The position numbers and the translations under genes were made by a program. From NCBI GenBank assembly GCA_040385105.1, contig JAZKHY010000016.1:1-64000 (forward strand): a stretch of DNA of 64,000 nt. Direction: 5' to 3'. Under the pieces are notes generated by a model, which saw only the letters and a list, made by a program, of their open reading frames with translations, was not told the origin of the DNA and did no database searches. The stretch is from JACMQX01 sp040385105. Lineage in GTDB: Bacteria > Pseudomonadota > Gammaproteobacteria > Burkholderiales > Burkholderiaceae_C. Below are positions 34,712 to 44,020 of the stretch, piece after piece; position 1 is the stretch's first letter, and every line of letters begins with the position of its first letter.

Positions 34712-34760
34712 TTGTCAACGCCTGTCGATTGATCTAAGCTAAGTTCAGTTAAGAAAGTGA
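34712..34760 (+). promoter_or_regulatory. Promoter A and predicted operator of the 34.8-45.8 kb operon
   Basis: -35 TTGTCA (34712-34717), 17 bases, -10 TAAGCT (34735-34740). The sequence from the last base of the -10 through 34760 reads TAAGTTCA, GT, TAAGAAAGTGA. The same 21-bp block, with only the two middle bases changed, sits at the same place in promoter B (52832-52880). It covers the expected transcription start, so a repressor site is the simplest reading. Confidence 0.75.
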
Positions 34761-34818
34761 TTTCGGCGTCCCGGGAACATCCCGGCCTATTGATGCAAGG
34801 CAAGGAAGACAACGAGAG

Positions 34819-35283
34819 ATGGCTTTGAGCAACGACAACCCGCTGTTGGGTACCTGGCACCTGGTGCGCTGGGACATCACCTATGGCGACGGCCGCGCGC
34901 CGACACTTCCATTCGGCAGCGAGGCCAGCGGCCTCATCATCTACACCGGCGACGGCACCATGAGCGCCTGCATCGCGCGCGCCGGGCGCAAGCCCCTGTC
35001 CAGCGACAGCGTGCGCAGCGCGCCGGAGGGCGAGCGGCTGGCGGCATTTGAGAGCTACTTCCAGTATGCGGGGCCCTACGCCATCCGCGTGAAGGACGGC
35101 CGGCAGCAGGTGGTGCACAGCGTCGTGCAGTCGCTCAACCCGAACTTCGTGGGCACCGAGCAGGTGCGCAACATGGACTTTGCCGACAACGGCGAATTGA
35201 CCTTGTCGGCTTCCGACACCGTGCCGGGCACGGACGTCGCGCGGCATCACCGCCTGATCTGGGCGCGGAGGGCTTCCATATGA
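34819..35283 (+). CDS. Lipocalin-like domain protein
   Basis: 154 residues. NPLLGTWHLVRWDITYGDGR with the conserved GTW, GLIIYTGDGTMSACI and HSVVQSLNPNFVGTEQVRNM are features of the lipocalin-5 group of small beta-barrel proteins. It has no signal peptide and is probably cytosolic. Such proteins often occur in degradation clusters; a barrel that holds a hydrophobic substrate or aldehyde would fit the oxygenases here, but this is inference. It is the first gene of operon A and overlaps the aldehyde dehydrogenase start by 4 bases. Confidence 0.82.
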   Translation: MALSNDNPLLGTWHLVRWDITYGDGRAPTLPFGSEASGLIIYTGDGTMSACIARAGRKPLSSDSVRSAPEGERLAAFESYFQYAGPYAIRVKDGRQQVVHSVVQSLNPNFVGTEQVRNMDFADNGELTLSASDTVPGTDVARHHRLIWARRASI

Positions 35284-37001
35284 GCCAGTGGGACCTCTAC
35301 GAAAAGCACCGCGCCGTGTTCGAGCGCGCAGGCCAGGCCTGCCGCGAGCGCCATTGCTGGAGCCCTTACCCCGAGATGCCGTCGAAATACCCGGACTCGG
35401 CCAATGCGCAGGAGAAGGGCCTGGCCGCCTTCAATGCCCACCATGGCACGCGCTTCTTCCTCGACCAGCCGGCCACTATCAGCGAGACCGGCGAGGAAAT
35501 CTCGCCCTACACCCAGCAGCCGCTGGACATCGTGTATCCGCAGGCTGACGTGGAAATGCTGTTCCGCGCCGCAGAGAAATCCATCGCCACCTGGGCTGCC
35601 GCTTCCATCGAGGTGCGCATCGGCGTGCTGATGGAAGTGCTGGACGTCATCTACAGGGAACACCTGTTCGAGATTGCCAATGCCGTCATGCACACGGCCG
35701 GCCAGAGCTTCAACATGGCCTATGCCGGCTCGGGCGTCAATGCGCTGGACCGCGGCATCGAGGCGCTGGTGTATGCGGAGCAGGCCATGCGGGCCGTGGC
35801 ACCGTCCGCGCGCTGGGAGCGGCAGTTCGGTTCGGCCAAAATCACGCTGGACAAGACCTACCGCCTTGTGCCGCGCGGTGTGGCCGTGTGCTTCTCATGC
35901 GCGAGCTTCCCGACGTGGAACGCCTGGCCCTCGATGATGGCAAGCCTGGCCACCGGCAATGCCGTCATCGTCAAGCCGCACCCGGCCACGGTGCTGCCCA
36001 TGGCCATCAGCGTGCGGGTGTTCCGCAAGGTGCTGGCCCATGCAGGCTTTGACCCCAACCTCGTCACCATGGCGCTGGACACCACGGCCGAGCCCATCGG
36101 CAAGCTGCTGGTCAAGCACCCCAAGACGGCGATTGTTGACTTCACCGGCAGCACACGCTTTGGCCAGTGGGTGGAGCAGAATGCGCACCCGGCGCTGAGC
36201 TTTACCGAGACCGCCGGCTGCAACACCGTGGTGCTGGAGTCCGCCGACGACCTGGACGCCGCGCTGCGCAGCCTGGCCACCACGCTGTGCATGTTCAGCG
36301 CGCAGATGTGCACCAGCCCGCAGAACATCTACATCCCGGCTGCCGGTGTGCGCACCCCCGCTGGCCTGGTGCCTCTGGACGAGGTTGCCAAGCGCCTGGC
36401 CGATGCAGTCGCCGCCTTGACGGGGGACCCGAAGAAGGCATCGATGATCCTCGCTACCATCCAGTCGCCGCAGTCGCTGGCCTTGCTGGCGCAGCTCAAG
36501 CAGGAGGGCGCCAGGCGCGGCCAGGTCCTGCTGCAGCCGCAGGGCTATGAGCACCCTGACTATCCCCTGGCCCGCACCAGCACGCCGCTGATGCTCAAGG
36601 TCGGCAAGGCCGAGCGCGACCTGTATGCCGAGGAGCGCTTCGGCCCGATCAGCTTCGTGATTGCCTGCGACGATGCGCAGGATGCGTTGAAGCAGGCCAC
36701 CACCGACGTGAAGCAGGTGGGCGGCCTTACCGCCTTCCTCTACTCCACGGACGAGGACTACATCGCGCAGGCCGAGCAGGCCTATGCCCATGCCGGCGCG
36801 CAGCTCACCATCAACCTCACCGGGCCGATGCCGCTGAACTTTGCGGCGGCCTACAGCGACTACCACGTGACCGGCCTGAACCCGGCGGGCAACGCATCGC
36901 TGACCGACATGGCTTTTGTGGCCAGCCGCTTCCGGGTGACGCAGTCGCGCCGGCCGGCCCCGGCCGGTGCTGCATCAAAGCCTGGAGCGTCTGCATCATG
37001 A
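35280..37001 (+). CDS. PaaN-like NAD(P)-dependent aldehyde dehydrogenase
   Basis: 573 residues, an ALDH-superfamily enzyme of the PaaN type. The N-terminal 80 residues (HCWSPYPEMPSKYPDSANAQ) are characteristic of that group. Cofactor and active-site features: FPTWNAWPSMMASLATGNAV, KPHPATVLPM, TGSTRFGQWVEQNA, catalytic Glu310 in FTETAGC and Cys344 in AQMCTSPQN. No C-terminal hydratase domain is present, so it is not PaaZ. In this operon it most likely oxidises the aldehyde released by C=C cleavage. True paaN partners (paaABCDE) are absent, so a phenylacetate role is unlikely. Confidence 0.87.
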   Translation: MSQWDLYEKHRAVFERAGQACRERHCWSPYPEMPSKYPDSANAQEKGLAAFNAHHGTRFFLDQPATISETGEEISPYTQQPLDIVYPQADVEMLFRAAEKSIATWAAASIEVRIGVLMEVLDVIYREHLFEIANAVMHTAGQSFNMAYAGSGVNALDRGIEALVYAEQAMRAVAPSARWERQFGSAKITLDKTYRLVPRGVAVCFSCASFPTWNAWPSMMASLATGNAVIVKPHPATVLPMAISVRVFRKVLAHAGFDPNLVTMALDTTAEPIGKLLVKHPKTAIVDFTGSTRFGQWVEQNAHPALSFTETAGCNTVVLESADDLDAALRSLATTLCMFSAQMCTSPQNIYIPAAGVRTPAGLVPLDEVAKRLADAVAALTGDPKKASMILATIQSPQSLALLAQLKQEGARRGQVLLQPQGYEHPDYPLARTSTPLMLKVGKAERDLYAEERFGPISFVIACDDAQDALKQATTDVKQVGGLTAFLYSTDEDYIAQAEQAYAHAGAQLTINLTGPMPLNFAAAYSDYHVTGLNPAGNASLTDMAFVASRFRVTQSRRPAPAGAASKPGASAS

Positions 37002-37954
37002 ATGCCGCCAGGCCTTTTGACGGCCGTGTCATCGCCATCACCGGTGCCGGCAACGGACTGGGCAAGGCCTATGCGGAGCTGCTGGCCGGCCTTGGCGCGA
37101 AGGTGGTGGTGAACAACCGCCTTCGTGCTGACGCAGGCGCCGTCTCGTCGGCGCAGGAGGCGGCGCAAGCCATCCGCGCGCAGGGCGGCGAAGCCGTCGC
37201 CGACCACTCGGACATCTCGACAGAAGCGGGCGCACAGGCCCTGGCCCAATGCGCGCTGGACACCTGGGGCCGCATCGACGGCCTCATTTGCAATGCCGGC
37301 TTCACCCGCGACAAGACCTTCATGAAGATGGCCATGGACGACTTCCGCGCCGTCATGGAAGTGCACCTCATGGGCACCGTCTACTGCTGCCGCGCCGTGC
37401 TGCCCGCGATGGTGGAGCAGAAGTTCGGCCGCATCGTCTGCTGCATCTCGTCGGCCGGCCTGCACGGCAACTTCGGCCAGACCAACTATGCGGCGGCCAA
37501 GGCCGGCGTGATCGGCTTCATGCGCTCGCTCAACCTCGAGGTCAGCCGCCACGGCGTGCTGGCCAATGCGCTCGCGCCCTTCGGCGCCACCCGCATGACC
37601 AGCGGCGGCTCGATGAGCCGCGACCCGAGCCCGCGCTATGAGCCCGACCGCGCCGCGCCGGCTGCGGCGTACCTCGTGAGCGGGCAATGCAGCTTTGGCG
37701 GCGAGATCATCACAGCGGCCGCCGGCTATTTCGGCAGCGCTGCGATGATGGAGGGCGAGGGCATCCGCCTGCCGGCCACCGACGCCGCGCCGACGCTGGC
37801 CGATGTGGCGGCGCAGATGGACGCGATCCGCAAGCTCGACGCCGCGCGGCAGTTCGGCAATGCCATGCAGTCGGCCGACTGGATCCTGCGCGGCAAGCTG
37901 CCCCCGGCCGCTCAGGCCGGCCCTGCCGTACAGGCGGAGGGAGCGGCCGCATGA
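36998..37954 (+). CDS. Short-chain dehydrogenase/reductase, 3-hydroxyacyl-CoA dehydrogenase-like
   Basis: 318 residues. NAD-binding TGAGNGLG at 15-22, NAG (ICNAGFTRD), active-site Ser in CCISSAG near 151 and Y164-AAA-K168. The N-terminus DGRVIAITGAGNGLGKAYA and the length resemble the dehydrogenase units of peroxisomal-type multifunctional enzyme 2, which act on (3R)-hydroxyacyl-CoA. The C-terminal 80 residues extend beyond a classical SDR. It overlaps its neighbours by 4 bases on each side. A role in side-chain shortening after CoA activation is inferred. Confidence 0.85.
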   Translation: MNAARPFDGRVIAITGAGNGLGKAYAELLAGLGAKVVVNNRLRADAGAVSSAQEAAQAIRAQGGEAVADHSDISTEAGAQALAQCALDTWGRIDGLICNAGFTRDKTFMKMAMDDFRAVMEVHLMGTVYCCRAVLPAMVEQKFGRIVCCISSAGLHGNFGQTNYAAAKAGVIGFMRSLNLEVSRHGVLANALAPFGATRMTSGGSMSRDPSPRYEPDRAAPAAAYLVSGQCSFGGEIITAAAGYFGSAAMMEGEGIRLPATDAAPTLADVAAQMDAIRKLDAARQFGNAMQSADWILRGKLPPAAQAGPAVQAEGAAA

Positions 37955-39684
37955 TCCTGCATTCGCAAGACGCCATCGCGCACTACACCGCCCTCGGCGC
38001 CTGGGGCGGGCAGACGCTGCATGGCCTGCTGGCCGCGCGCTGCGCGGAGGCGCCCGATACGCTCGCGCTGGCCGACCCGCCGAACAAGGGCGTGTGGGTG
38101 GACTGCCCGGTGCGGCGCCTCACCTGGCGCGAGGTTCTTGACGGCACCGCGCGCATTGCCTTTGCGCTCCATCGCGCCGGTTTGCGCCGTGACGACGTCA
38201 TCCTCACCCAGCTGCCCAACATCTCCGAGTTTGCGATGCTGCACCTGGCCTGCGCGCAGCTGGGCGTGGTCATCTCCCCCATCCATGTGCAGCAGCGCGA
38301 GAACGAGGTACTGCGCTGCGGCGAGATTGCGCAGGCCAGGGCGCTGGTCACGCTGCGCCGCATCGGAAAGTCAGACCAGGTGGCGTTCGCACAATCGCTG
38401 CGCGACCGGCATGGCTGCATGCTGCCGGTGATGTGGCTGGAAGACCTGCTCGCCGCAGGCGATGCAGCCTTGCTGGACGAGGTGAACGGCGTGCTGCGCG
38501 AAGCAGCCCGCAGCCTGCCCGTCACCGCCAACGACATCTATTCCATCTGCTGGACGTCCGGTACCGAAGGCAGCCCCAAGGGCGTGCCGCGCAGCCACAA
38601 CAACTGGCAGGCCGTGGCGCGGCGCATCATCAACGGTGCGGGCCTGCGGCCGGGCGACGTGCTGCTCAACCCCTTCCCGCTGGTGGCCGTTGCCGGCATG
38701 ACGGTGCTGGTGCCCTGGCTGATCCAGGGCGGCCGCCTGGTGCTGCACCAGCCGAGCGACCTGCCTGTCATGCTCGGCCAGATCCGGGATGAGGGCGCGC
38801 ACTATGTCTGCATCGCGCCCGCACTGCTCAACCGCCTGCTGGTGGACCCGGGCCTCGTGTCTGCGCAGGACCTCAGGAGCCTTCGCGTCATTGGCTCGGG
38901 CTCAGGCCCGATCGACGCCTGGACCATCCGAGAGTTCAAGAACCGGCATGGCATCGAGATCGTCAACTTCTACGGCTCCAACGAAGGCGTGGGGCTCACC
39001 GCAGGCGAGTCGCGCGTGCCCGACCCGGCCAAGCGCGCCGTGCTGTTCCCCGCTGCGGGCCGCGCCGGCCAGGCCTGGGGCGACGACATGGCCGCCCATG
39101 CCATCACAAGACTGATTGATCCCGCCACCGGCAACGAAGTCACCCAGCCCGGCACGCCCGGCGAGCTCGCGGTCAAGGGGCCGACGGTGTTCCCCGGCTA
39201 CTACCGGGCGCCGGAGAAGAATGCCGCATCCTTCACGCCCGACGGCTTCTTCCTCACCGGCGACATGTTCAGCCTGGAGGTCGACGAAGACCCGGCCCGG
39301 CCGTACTACCGGTTCATGGGCCGCTACAAGGACATCATCATCCGCGGCGGCATGAAGATATCGCCCGAGGAGCTTGATGCATTGCTCATCGGCCACCCCA
39401 AGCTGCGCGAGGCGGCCTGCTGCGGCTGGCGCGACGCCATCATGGGCGAGAAGGTGGGCGTTGTGGCCGTGCCTGCACCGGGGCAGCAGGTCACGCTGGA
39501 CGACATCACGGCCTGGCTGAAGAAGGCCGGCGTCGCCACCTACAAGCTGCCCGAAGCCCTGGCCTGCATCGACGCGCTGCCGCGCAATGCGCTGAACAAG
39601 GTGCTGCGGCGCGACCTCAGGGGCCTGTTCGACAACGTGGCCAGCACGCCGGGTGATGAAGCCCGGCAGCCGGTTGCCGCCTGA
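37951..39684 (+). CDS. AMP-dependent acyl-CoA ligase (first of three related ligases)
   Basis: 577 residues. ATP motif CWTSGTEGSPKGVPRSHNNW, then LNPFPLVAVAGMTVLVPWLI, NFYGSNEGVGL, DGFFLTGDMF, and the C-terminal domain with GRYKDIIIRGGMKISPEELD and catalytic Lys region LPRNALNKVLRRDL. It shares WTSGTE-x-SPKGVPRSHN with the ligases at 42278-44020 and 54742-56502, but it is the most divergent of the three. It should activate an acid from the pathway. The ATG at 37951 overlaps the SDR stop; the frame is open upstream but inside the SDR gene. Confidence 0.88.
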   Translation: MILHSQDAIAHYTALGAWGGQTLHGLLAARCAEAPDTLALADPPNKGVWVDCPVRRLTWREVLDGTARIAFALHRAGLRRDDVILTQLPNISEFAMLHLACAQLGVVISPIHVQQRENEVLRCGEIAQARALVTLRRIGKSDQVAFAQSLRDRHGCMLPVMWLEDLLAAGDAALLDEVNGVLREAARSLPVTANDIYSICWTSGTEGSPKGVPRSHNNWQAVARRIINGAGLRPGDVLLNPFPLVAVAGMTVLVPWLIQGGRLVLHQPSDLPVMLGQIRDEGAHYVCIAPALLNRLLVDPGLVSAQDLRSLRVIGSGSGPIDAWTIREFKNRHGIEIVNFYGSNEGVGLTAGESRVPDPAKRAVLFPAAGRAGQAWGDDMAAHAITRLIDPATGNEVTQPGTPGELAVKGPTVFPGYYRAPEKNAASFTPDGFFLTGDMFSLEVDEDPARPYYRFMGRYKDIIIRGGMKISPEELDALLIGHPKLREAACCGWRDAIMGEKVGVVAVPAPGQQVTLDDITAWLKKAGVATYKLPEALACIDALPRNALNKVLRRDLRGLFDNVASTPGDEARQPVAA

Positions 39685-39755
39685 GCTGCACGCCGCTCAT
39701 TCCACCCATGCCCGCCCACGCCAACACAAGAACCTGCAAACCGCCGGAGACAAAC

Positions 39756-40751
39756 ATGCACAACACCCCCCTGACCCGACGCACCATGCTGGCGAGTGCC
39801 GCCGCCTGCGCATTTGCGGCCACCGGCGCGGCGCGCGCGCAGGACGCCTTCCCGTCCAAACCCATCCGCGTCGTTGTGCCGTTTGCGCCGGGAAACACCT
39901 TTGACGTCGCGCTGCGCCAGGTGTCGGAGGAGATGGTCAAGGCCGGCGGGCAACCGCTCGTCATCGACAACAAACCAGGCGCCTCGGGCATCATCGCGGC
40001 GCAGCTGGTCGCCAATGCGCCGCCGGACGGCTACACCATCCTGCTGGCCAGCCTGTCGCACCTGGCGGTGAATCCCTACACCTTCAGCAAGCTGCCTTAC
40101 GACCCCGAAAAGAGCTACCGGCCGATCACCAACCTGCTGGGTGCGACGCTGATCATGGTGGTGAATGCGCAGCAGGTGCCGTCAACGAATTACAGGGACT
40201 TCGTGACTTGGGCCAAGGGGCAGGGCAACAAGGTGTCCTACGCATCGTTCTCGGCCGGCAACACCTCGCACTTCGCCGGCGTCATCCTGAACAAGGCCGC
40301 CGGCCTGGACATGGTGCATGTGCCCTACAACGGCACGCCGCCGGCCGTGCAGAGCGTGCTGGCCGGCAACACCCAGGTAGCCTTCGTGCCGCTGCCCGCC
40401 GCCAAACAGCACATCGAGGCGGGCAAGCTGCGTGCCATTGCCACCACCGGCGCCGCGCCGCCGGCACTGATGTCTTCCATCCCGACCTTTCGCAGCCTGG
40501 GCGTGCCCGAGCTGGAGATCTACCTCTGGGGCGCGCTGCTGGCACCGGCGGGCACACCGGATGACGTGATGCGCACGCTCAACCGCCAGCTGGTCGGCGC
40601 CATCCGGACGCAGCCCGTGCGCGACAAGTTCGCGTCGATGGACTTCGAGCCGATGCCCAGCACGCCCGACGAATTCACCGCCTACCTGCGCAAGGAGCAG
40701 GCGCGCTGGTCCGAGGCCGTGAAGCTTTCGGGCTTCAAGGCCTCTGAATAG
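39756..40751 (+). CDS. Bug-family substrate-binding protein, island subtype 1
   Basis: 331 residues. The signal peptide begins LTRRTMLASAAACAFAATGA and could use the Tat route because of its twin arginines. The ligand loop reads VVPFAPGNTFDVALRQV, with Asn in place of the second Gly of the usual GG. The end is KLSGFKASE. Both features are shared with the Bug proteins at 44747-45754 and 53001-53984 and not with the four Bug proteins outside the island. GGAGA lies 6 bases before the ATG at 39756. It should capture an island substrate or product in the periplasm. Confidence 0.9.
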   Translation: MHNTPLTRRTMLASAAACAFAATGAARAQDAFPSKPIRVVVPFAPGNTFDVALRQVSEEMVKAGGQPLVIDNKPGASGIIAAQLVANAPPDGYTILLASLSHLAVNPYTFSKLPYDPEKSYRPITNLLGATLIMVVNAQQVPSTNYRDFVTWAKGQGNKVSYASFSAGNTSHFAGVILNKAAGLDMVHVPYNGTPPAVQSVLAGNTQVAFVPLPAAKQHIEAGKLRAIATTGAAPPALMSSIPTFRSLGVPELEIYLWGALLAPAGTPDDVMRTLNRQLVGAIRTQPVRDKFASMDFEPMPSTPDEFTAYLRKEQARWSEAVKLSGFKASE

Positions 40752-40819
40752 CACGGCAAGCCATCAAGACACACCAACGCAACACCCACCAGACACCACG
40801 ACACAAGGAGAAGTACATC

Positions 40820-42265
40820 ATGGGCGCCAATGAAATCCCAGTCCTCGTCGGCGGCTTCGCGCCGATCGAGCATGAAACCACGCTGGACCTCACCGACATT
40901 GAGGGCGAGGTGCCGAAGGACCTGACCGGCATGTATGTGCGCAACGGCCCGAACCGCAAGTTCGAGGCGCCCGGCCGCTACCACTGGTTTGACGGCGACG
41001 GCATGCTGCATGCCGTGCGCTTTGAAGGCGGCAAGGTCCAGTACCAGAACCGCTGGATCATGACTGACGGCCTGAAGGAAGAAATGGCTGCCGGCAGCGC
41101 GCTGTGGCAGGGCATCAAGGACCCGCCGCGCAAGGACAGGCCTGACGCGCCGATGAAGAACACCTCCAACACCGACGTCAAGTTCTACGCCGGCAACCTG
41201 GTGTCGATGTGGTACCTGGGTGGCTCGGTGTACCAGTGCCGGCCAGACGATTTGTCCACCGTCGGCAAGCTGGAGTTTGACCCGCGCATGAAGGCGATGC
41301 CGGTGTCGGCCCACTCCAAGGTAGACGAGCGCACCGGTGAGTTCCTGTTCTTTGCTTACGGCAAGGAAGCGCCCTACATGCACTACGGCGTGATGGACCG
41401 TCACGGCAAGCTGCAGACGCTGATGCCGGTGCAGCTGCCCGGCCCGCGCCTGCCGCACGACATGGCGATCACGCCCAACTACACCATCGTGCACGACCTA
41501 CCGCTGTTTTATGACCAGGAGGCCTTCAAGGCCGGCCGCCACAAGCTGAAGTTCTACCACGAGATGCCGTCGCGCTTTGGCGTGATCCCGCGCCACGGCA
41601 CGCCGGACCAGATCCGCTGGTTTGAAGCCAGCCCGACCTACATGTACCACGTGAGCAACTCGTGGGAAGAGGACGACGGCCAGGGCGGCACCGAGATCGT
41701 GATGACCGGCACGCCGTTCCGCCTGCCGCGCGACTGGCGCGGCAATGTGGAGGTGGAGCGCTTCCCCAAGATGCTGGCCAACCTGGAGCATGACTTCATG
41801 TTCTATGAATGGCGCTTCAACCTGCGCACCGGCCAGACGAAGGAGCGCATCATCGACGACATCGTGAACCAGGAGTTCCCGGTCATCAACTCGTGGATGC
41901 AGGGCTACAAGACGCGCTATTCCTGGAACGTGCTCATGGGCCGTAGCAACCGTGCCGAAGACCCGCGCTTTTGCGGCTTTGTGCGCTACGACCTGGAGAA
42001 GGACACCTGCACCAGCTACCACGAAGGCGTGAACAAATGGTTCAGCGAGGCGCCGTTTGCGCCCAAGGACAACTGGAAGAAGGAAGACGACGGCTACCTC
42101 GTCGGCTTCATGTGGGACGACGAGAAGAAGGCGTCGTATGTGACGGTGTTTGACGCTGCCGACATTGCCAAAGGCCCGGTCTGCCGCATCAAAATGCCGC
42201 AGCGCGTGCCCAACGGCTTCCATGCCACCTGGGTCAGCGGCGAACGCCTGGCCCGCGGCTACTGA
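40820..42265 (+). CDS. Carotenoid-cleavage-oxygenase family dioxygenase 1
   Basis: 481 residues, complete. The family (RPE65, lignostilbene dioxygenases, isoeugenol monooxygenase, apocarotenoid oxygenases) splits C=C bonds with non-haem Fe(II) and O2. Four iron-ligand His residues are visible: His165 (SAHSK), His213 (LPHDMA), His277 (YMYHVSN) and His468 (GFHATW). The N-terminus carries LTGMYVRNGPNRKFEAPGRY and FDGDGMLHAVRF. There is no signal peptide. AAGGAG lies 8 bases before the ATG. It sits between a Bug gene and a ligase in operon A. The size and the WF/YDGDGM motif do not separate stilbenoid from apocarotenoid substrates. Confidence 0.93.
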   Translation: MGANEIPVLVGGFAPIEHETTLDLTDIEGEVPKDLTGMYVRNGPNRKFEAPGRYHWFDGDGMLHAVRFEGGKVQYQNRWIMTDGLKEEMAAGSALWQGIKDPPRKDRPDAPMKNTSNTDVKFYAGNLVSMWYLGGSVYQCRPDDLSTVGKLEFDPRMKAMPVSAHSKVDERTGEFLFFAYGKEAPYMHYGVMDRHGKLQTLMPVQLPGPRLPHDMAITPNYTIVHDLPLFYDQEAFKAGRHKLKFYHEMPSRFGVIPRHGTPDQIRWFEASPTYMYHVSNSWEEDDGQGGTEIVMTGTPFRLPRDWRGNVEVERFPKMLANLEHDFMFYEWRFNLRTGQTKERIIDDIVNQEFPVINSWMQGYKTRYSWNVLMGRSNRAEDPRFCGFVRYDLEKDTCTSYHEGVNKWFSEAPFAPKDNWKKEDDGYLVGFMWDDEKKASYVTVFDAADIAKGPVCRIKMPQRVPNGFHATWVSGERLARGY

Positions 42266-42277
42266 CACGGGACCTTC

Positions 42278-44020
42278 ATGATTCTTGTCAGCCAGCAGAA
42301 GATCGACGAGTACACCGGCGCAGGCTGGTGGGGCACCGACACGCTGTGGAGCCTGTTTGAAAAGAACCTGCGCGCGCAGCCCGATGCCGAGGCTGTGGCC
42401 GACGCGCCCAACCGCGCGGAGTTTGCCCACGGCGCGCCGCAGCGCTGGAGCTGGAGCCAGCTGGGCGCGCAGGTGGACCGCTTCTGCCTGATGCTGCTGG
42501 ACGGCGGCATCCAGCGCGACGATGTGGTGGTGGTGCAGATGCCCAACAGCGTCGAGCAGTTCGTTGTGTACCTGTCGTGCGCGCGCCTGGGCATTGTCGT
42601 CACGCCCGTGCCGGTGCAGTACCGCGACCATGAGCTGGGCCACATCCTGCACACGACCAGGGCCGTGGCGGCCGTGACGTTCTCGCGCATCGGCAAGCCG
42701 GAGGCCGCGCACATGGCGGCGCAGATGTTCGAGGGGCTCAAGCCTGCCCATCCGGCATTGAAGACCGTGTTCGCCTGGGGCGATGCTGTCGAGGCGCCGT
42801 CCATCGACATCAGCGCGGCCATGCCCGCCAGCATCACCGCTGCGCAGGGCGCTGCACTGGCTGTGGCGCAGCGCGAGGCGGCCGTCACCGCCAACGACGT
42901 CTTCAGCATCTGCTGGACCTCGGGCACCGAAGCCTCGCCCAAGGGCGTGCCGCGCAGCCACAACGAATGGCTGATCGTGGCGCCGTCCATCATCGAGGCC
43001 GCGGGCATCGAGCCGCATGCGCGCCTGCTCAACCCGTTTCCGCTGGTCAACATGGCCGGCATCTCCACGGCGTTTGCCGCCTGGCTGGTGCTGGGCGGCA
43101 CCGTCATCCAGCACCAGCCGTTCTCGCTGCAAGTGTTCCTGCAGCAGCTGCGTGAAGAGAAGATCGACTACACCGTGGCGCCCCCGGCCATCCTCAACAT
43201 GCTGCTGCAGAACGAGCAGCTGCTGGCGGGCATCGACTTCAAGCGCCTGTCGCGCATCGGTTCCGGTTCGGCCCCGTTGTCGGACTGGATGGTGCGCGGC
43301 TTCCAGGACCGGCATGGCGTGCAGATCGTCAACTACTTCGGCTCCAACGAGGGCGCGGCGCTGTCGGGCAGCCACAAGGACATTCCCGAGCCGGAGCTGC
43401 GCGCGCAGTTCTTCCCGCGCGCAGGCGTCAAGGGCTACGACTGGACGATCACCACCACGCGCAAGATCAGGACCCGCCTGGTGGACCTGGAGACCGGCGA
43501 GGACATCAACGAAGCCGGCAGGCCCGGCGAGATCCGCTTCAGCGGCCCGACCATCTTCAGCGGCTACTACGGCGCGCCGGAGCTCAGCCGCAAGGCCTTT
43601 GACGAGCAGGGCTTCTACAAGACAGGTGACCTGTTCGAGCTGGCGGGCGACCGGCTGCAGTACTACCGCTATGTCGGGCGCTCCAAGGACCTGGTGATCC
43701 GTGGCGGCGTGAACATCTCGTCCGAGGAGATCGAGAACCTGCTGATGGCCTGCCCGGGTGTCAAGGATGCTGCCGTGGTGGCCGTGCCCGATGACAAGCT
43801 GGGCGAGAAGGTCTGCGCCTGCGTCGTGGCTGCCGATGGAAAAGACGTGACGCTGGAGTCGCTCTCGGCCTTCCTGCGCGATGAAAAGCGCATCGCCGTC
43901 TACAAGCTGCCCGAGTACCTGATGCTGGTGCCTGCGCTGCCGCGCAACCCGGTCGGCAAGATCCTCAAACGAGAGTTGCGGGTGCAGGCTGCTGCACTTG
44001 CCATGAAAGAAACCGCATGA
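42278..44020 (+). CDS. AMP-dependent acyl-CoA ligase (second)
   Basis: 580 residues. It opens with MILVSQQKIDEYTGAGWWGT, almost the same start as the ligase at 54742-56502 (MILVPQDKIDACTASGWWGT), so the two are recent paralogues. Motifs: CWTSGTEASPKGVPRSHNEW, LNPFPLVNMAGISTAFAAWL, NYFGSNEGAAL, GFYKTGDLFEL, GRSKDLVIRGGVNISSEEIE, NPVGKILKRELR with the catalytic Lys. It is probably specific for a carboxylate derived from the oxygenase product. It overlaps the hydrolase gene by 4 bases. Confidence 0.9.
   Translation: MILVSQQKIDEYTGAGWWGTDTLWSLFEKNLRAQPDAEAVADAPNRAEFAHGAPQRWSWSQLGAQVDRFCLMLLDGGIQRDDVVVVQMPNSVEQFVVYLSCARLGIVVTPVPVQYRDHELGHILHTTRAVAAVTFSRIGKPEAAHMAAQMFEGLKPAHPALKTVFAWGDAVEAPSIDISAAMPASITAAQGAALAVAQREAAVTANDVFSICWTSGTEASPKGVPRSHNEWLIVAPSIIEAAGIEPHARLLNPFPLVNMAGISTAFAAWLVLGGTVIQHQPFSLQVFLQQLREEKIDYTVAPPAILNMLLQNEQLLAGIDFKRLSRIGSGSAPLSDWMVRGFQDRHGVQIVNYFGSNEGAALSGSHKDIPEPELRAQFFPRAGVKGYDWTITTTRKIRTRLVDLETGEDINEAGRPGEIRFSGPTIFSGYYGAPELSRKAFDEQGFYKTGDLFELAGDRLQYYRYVGRSKDLVIRGGVNISSEEIENLLMACPGVKDAAVVAVPDDKLGEKVCACVVAADGKDVTLESLSAFLRDEKRIAVYKLPEYLMLVPALPRNPVGKILKRELRVQAAALAMKETA

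Noticed and set aside
35280..37001. Phenylacetate degradation operon suggested by the PaaN-like enzyme, the PaaI-like thioesterase and the PaaK-like ligase
   Set aside because: The three genes are far apart in different operons, and the paaABCDE oxygenase, paaG, paaH, paaJ and paaZ are absent.
41498..43375. 625-codon minus-strand frame across oxygenase 1 and the second ligase
   Set aside because: It spans two real genes on the opposite strand and has no recognisable domain.
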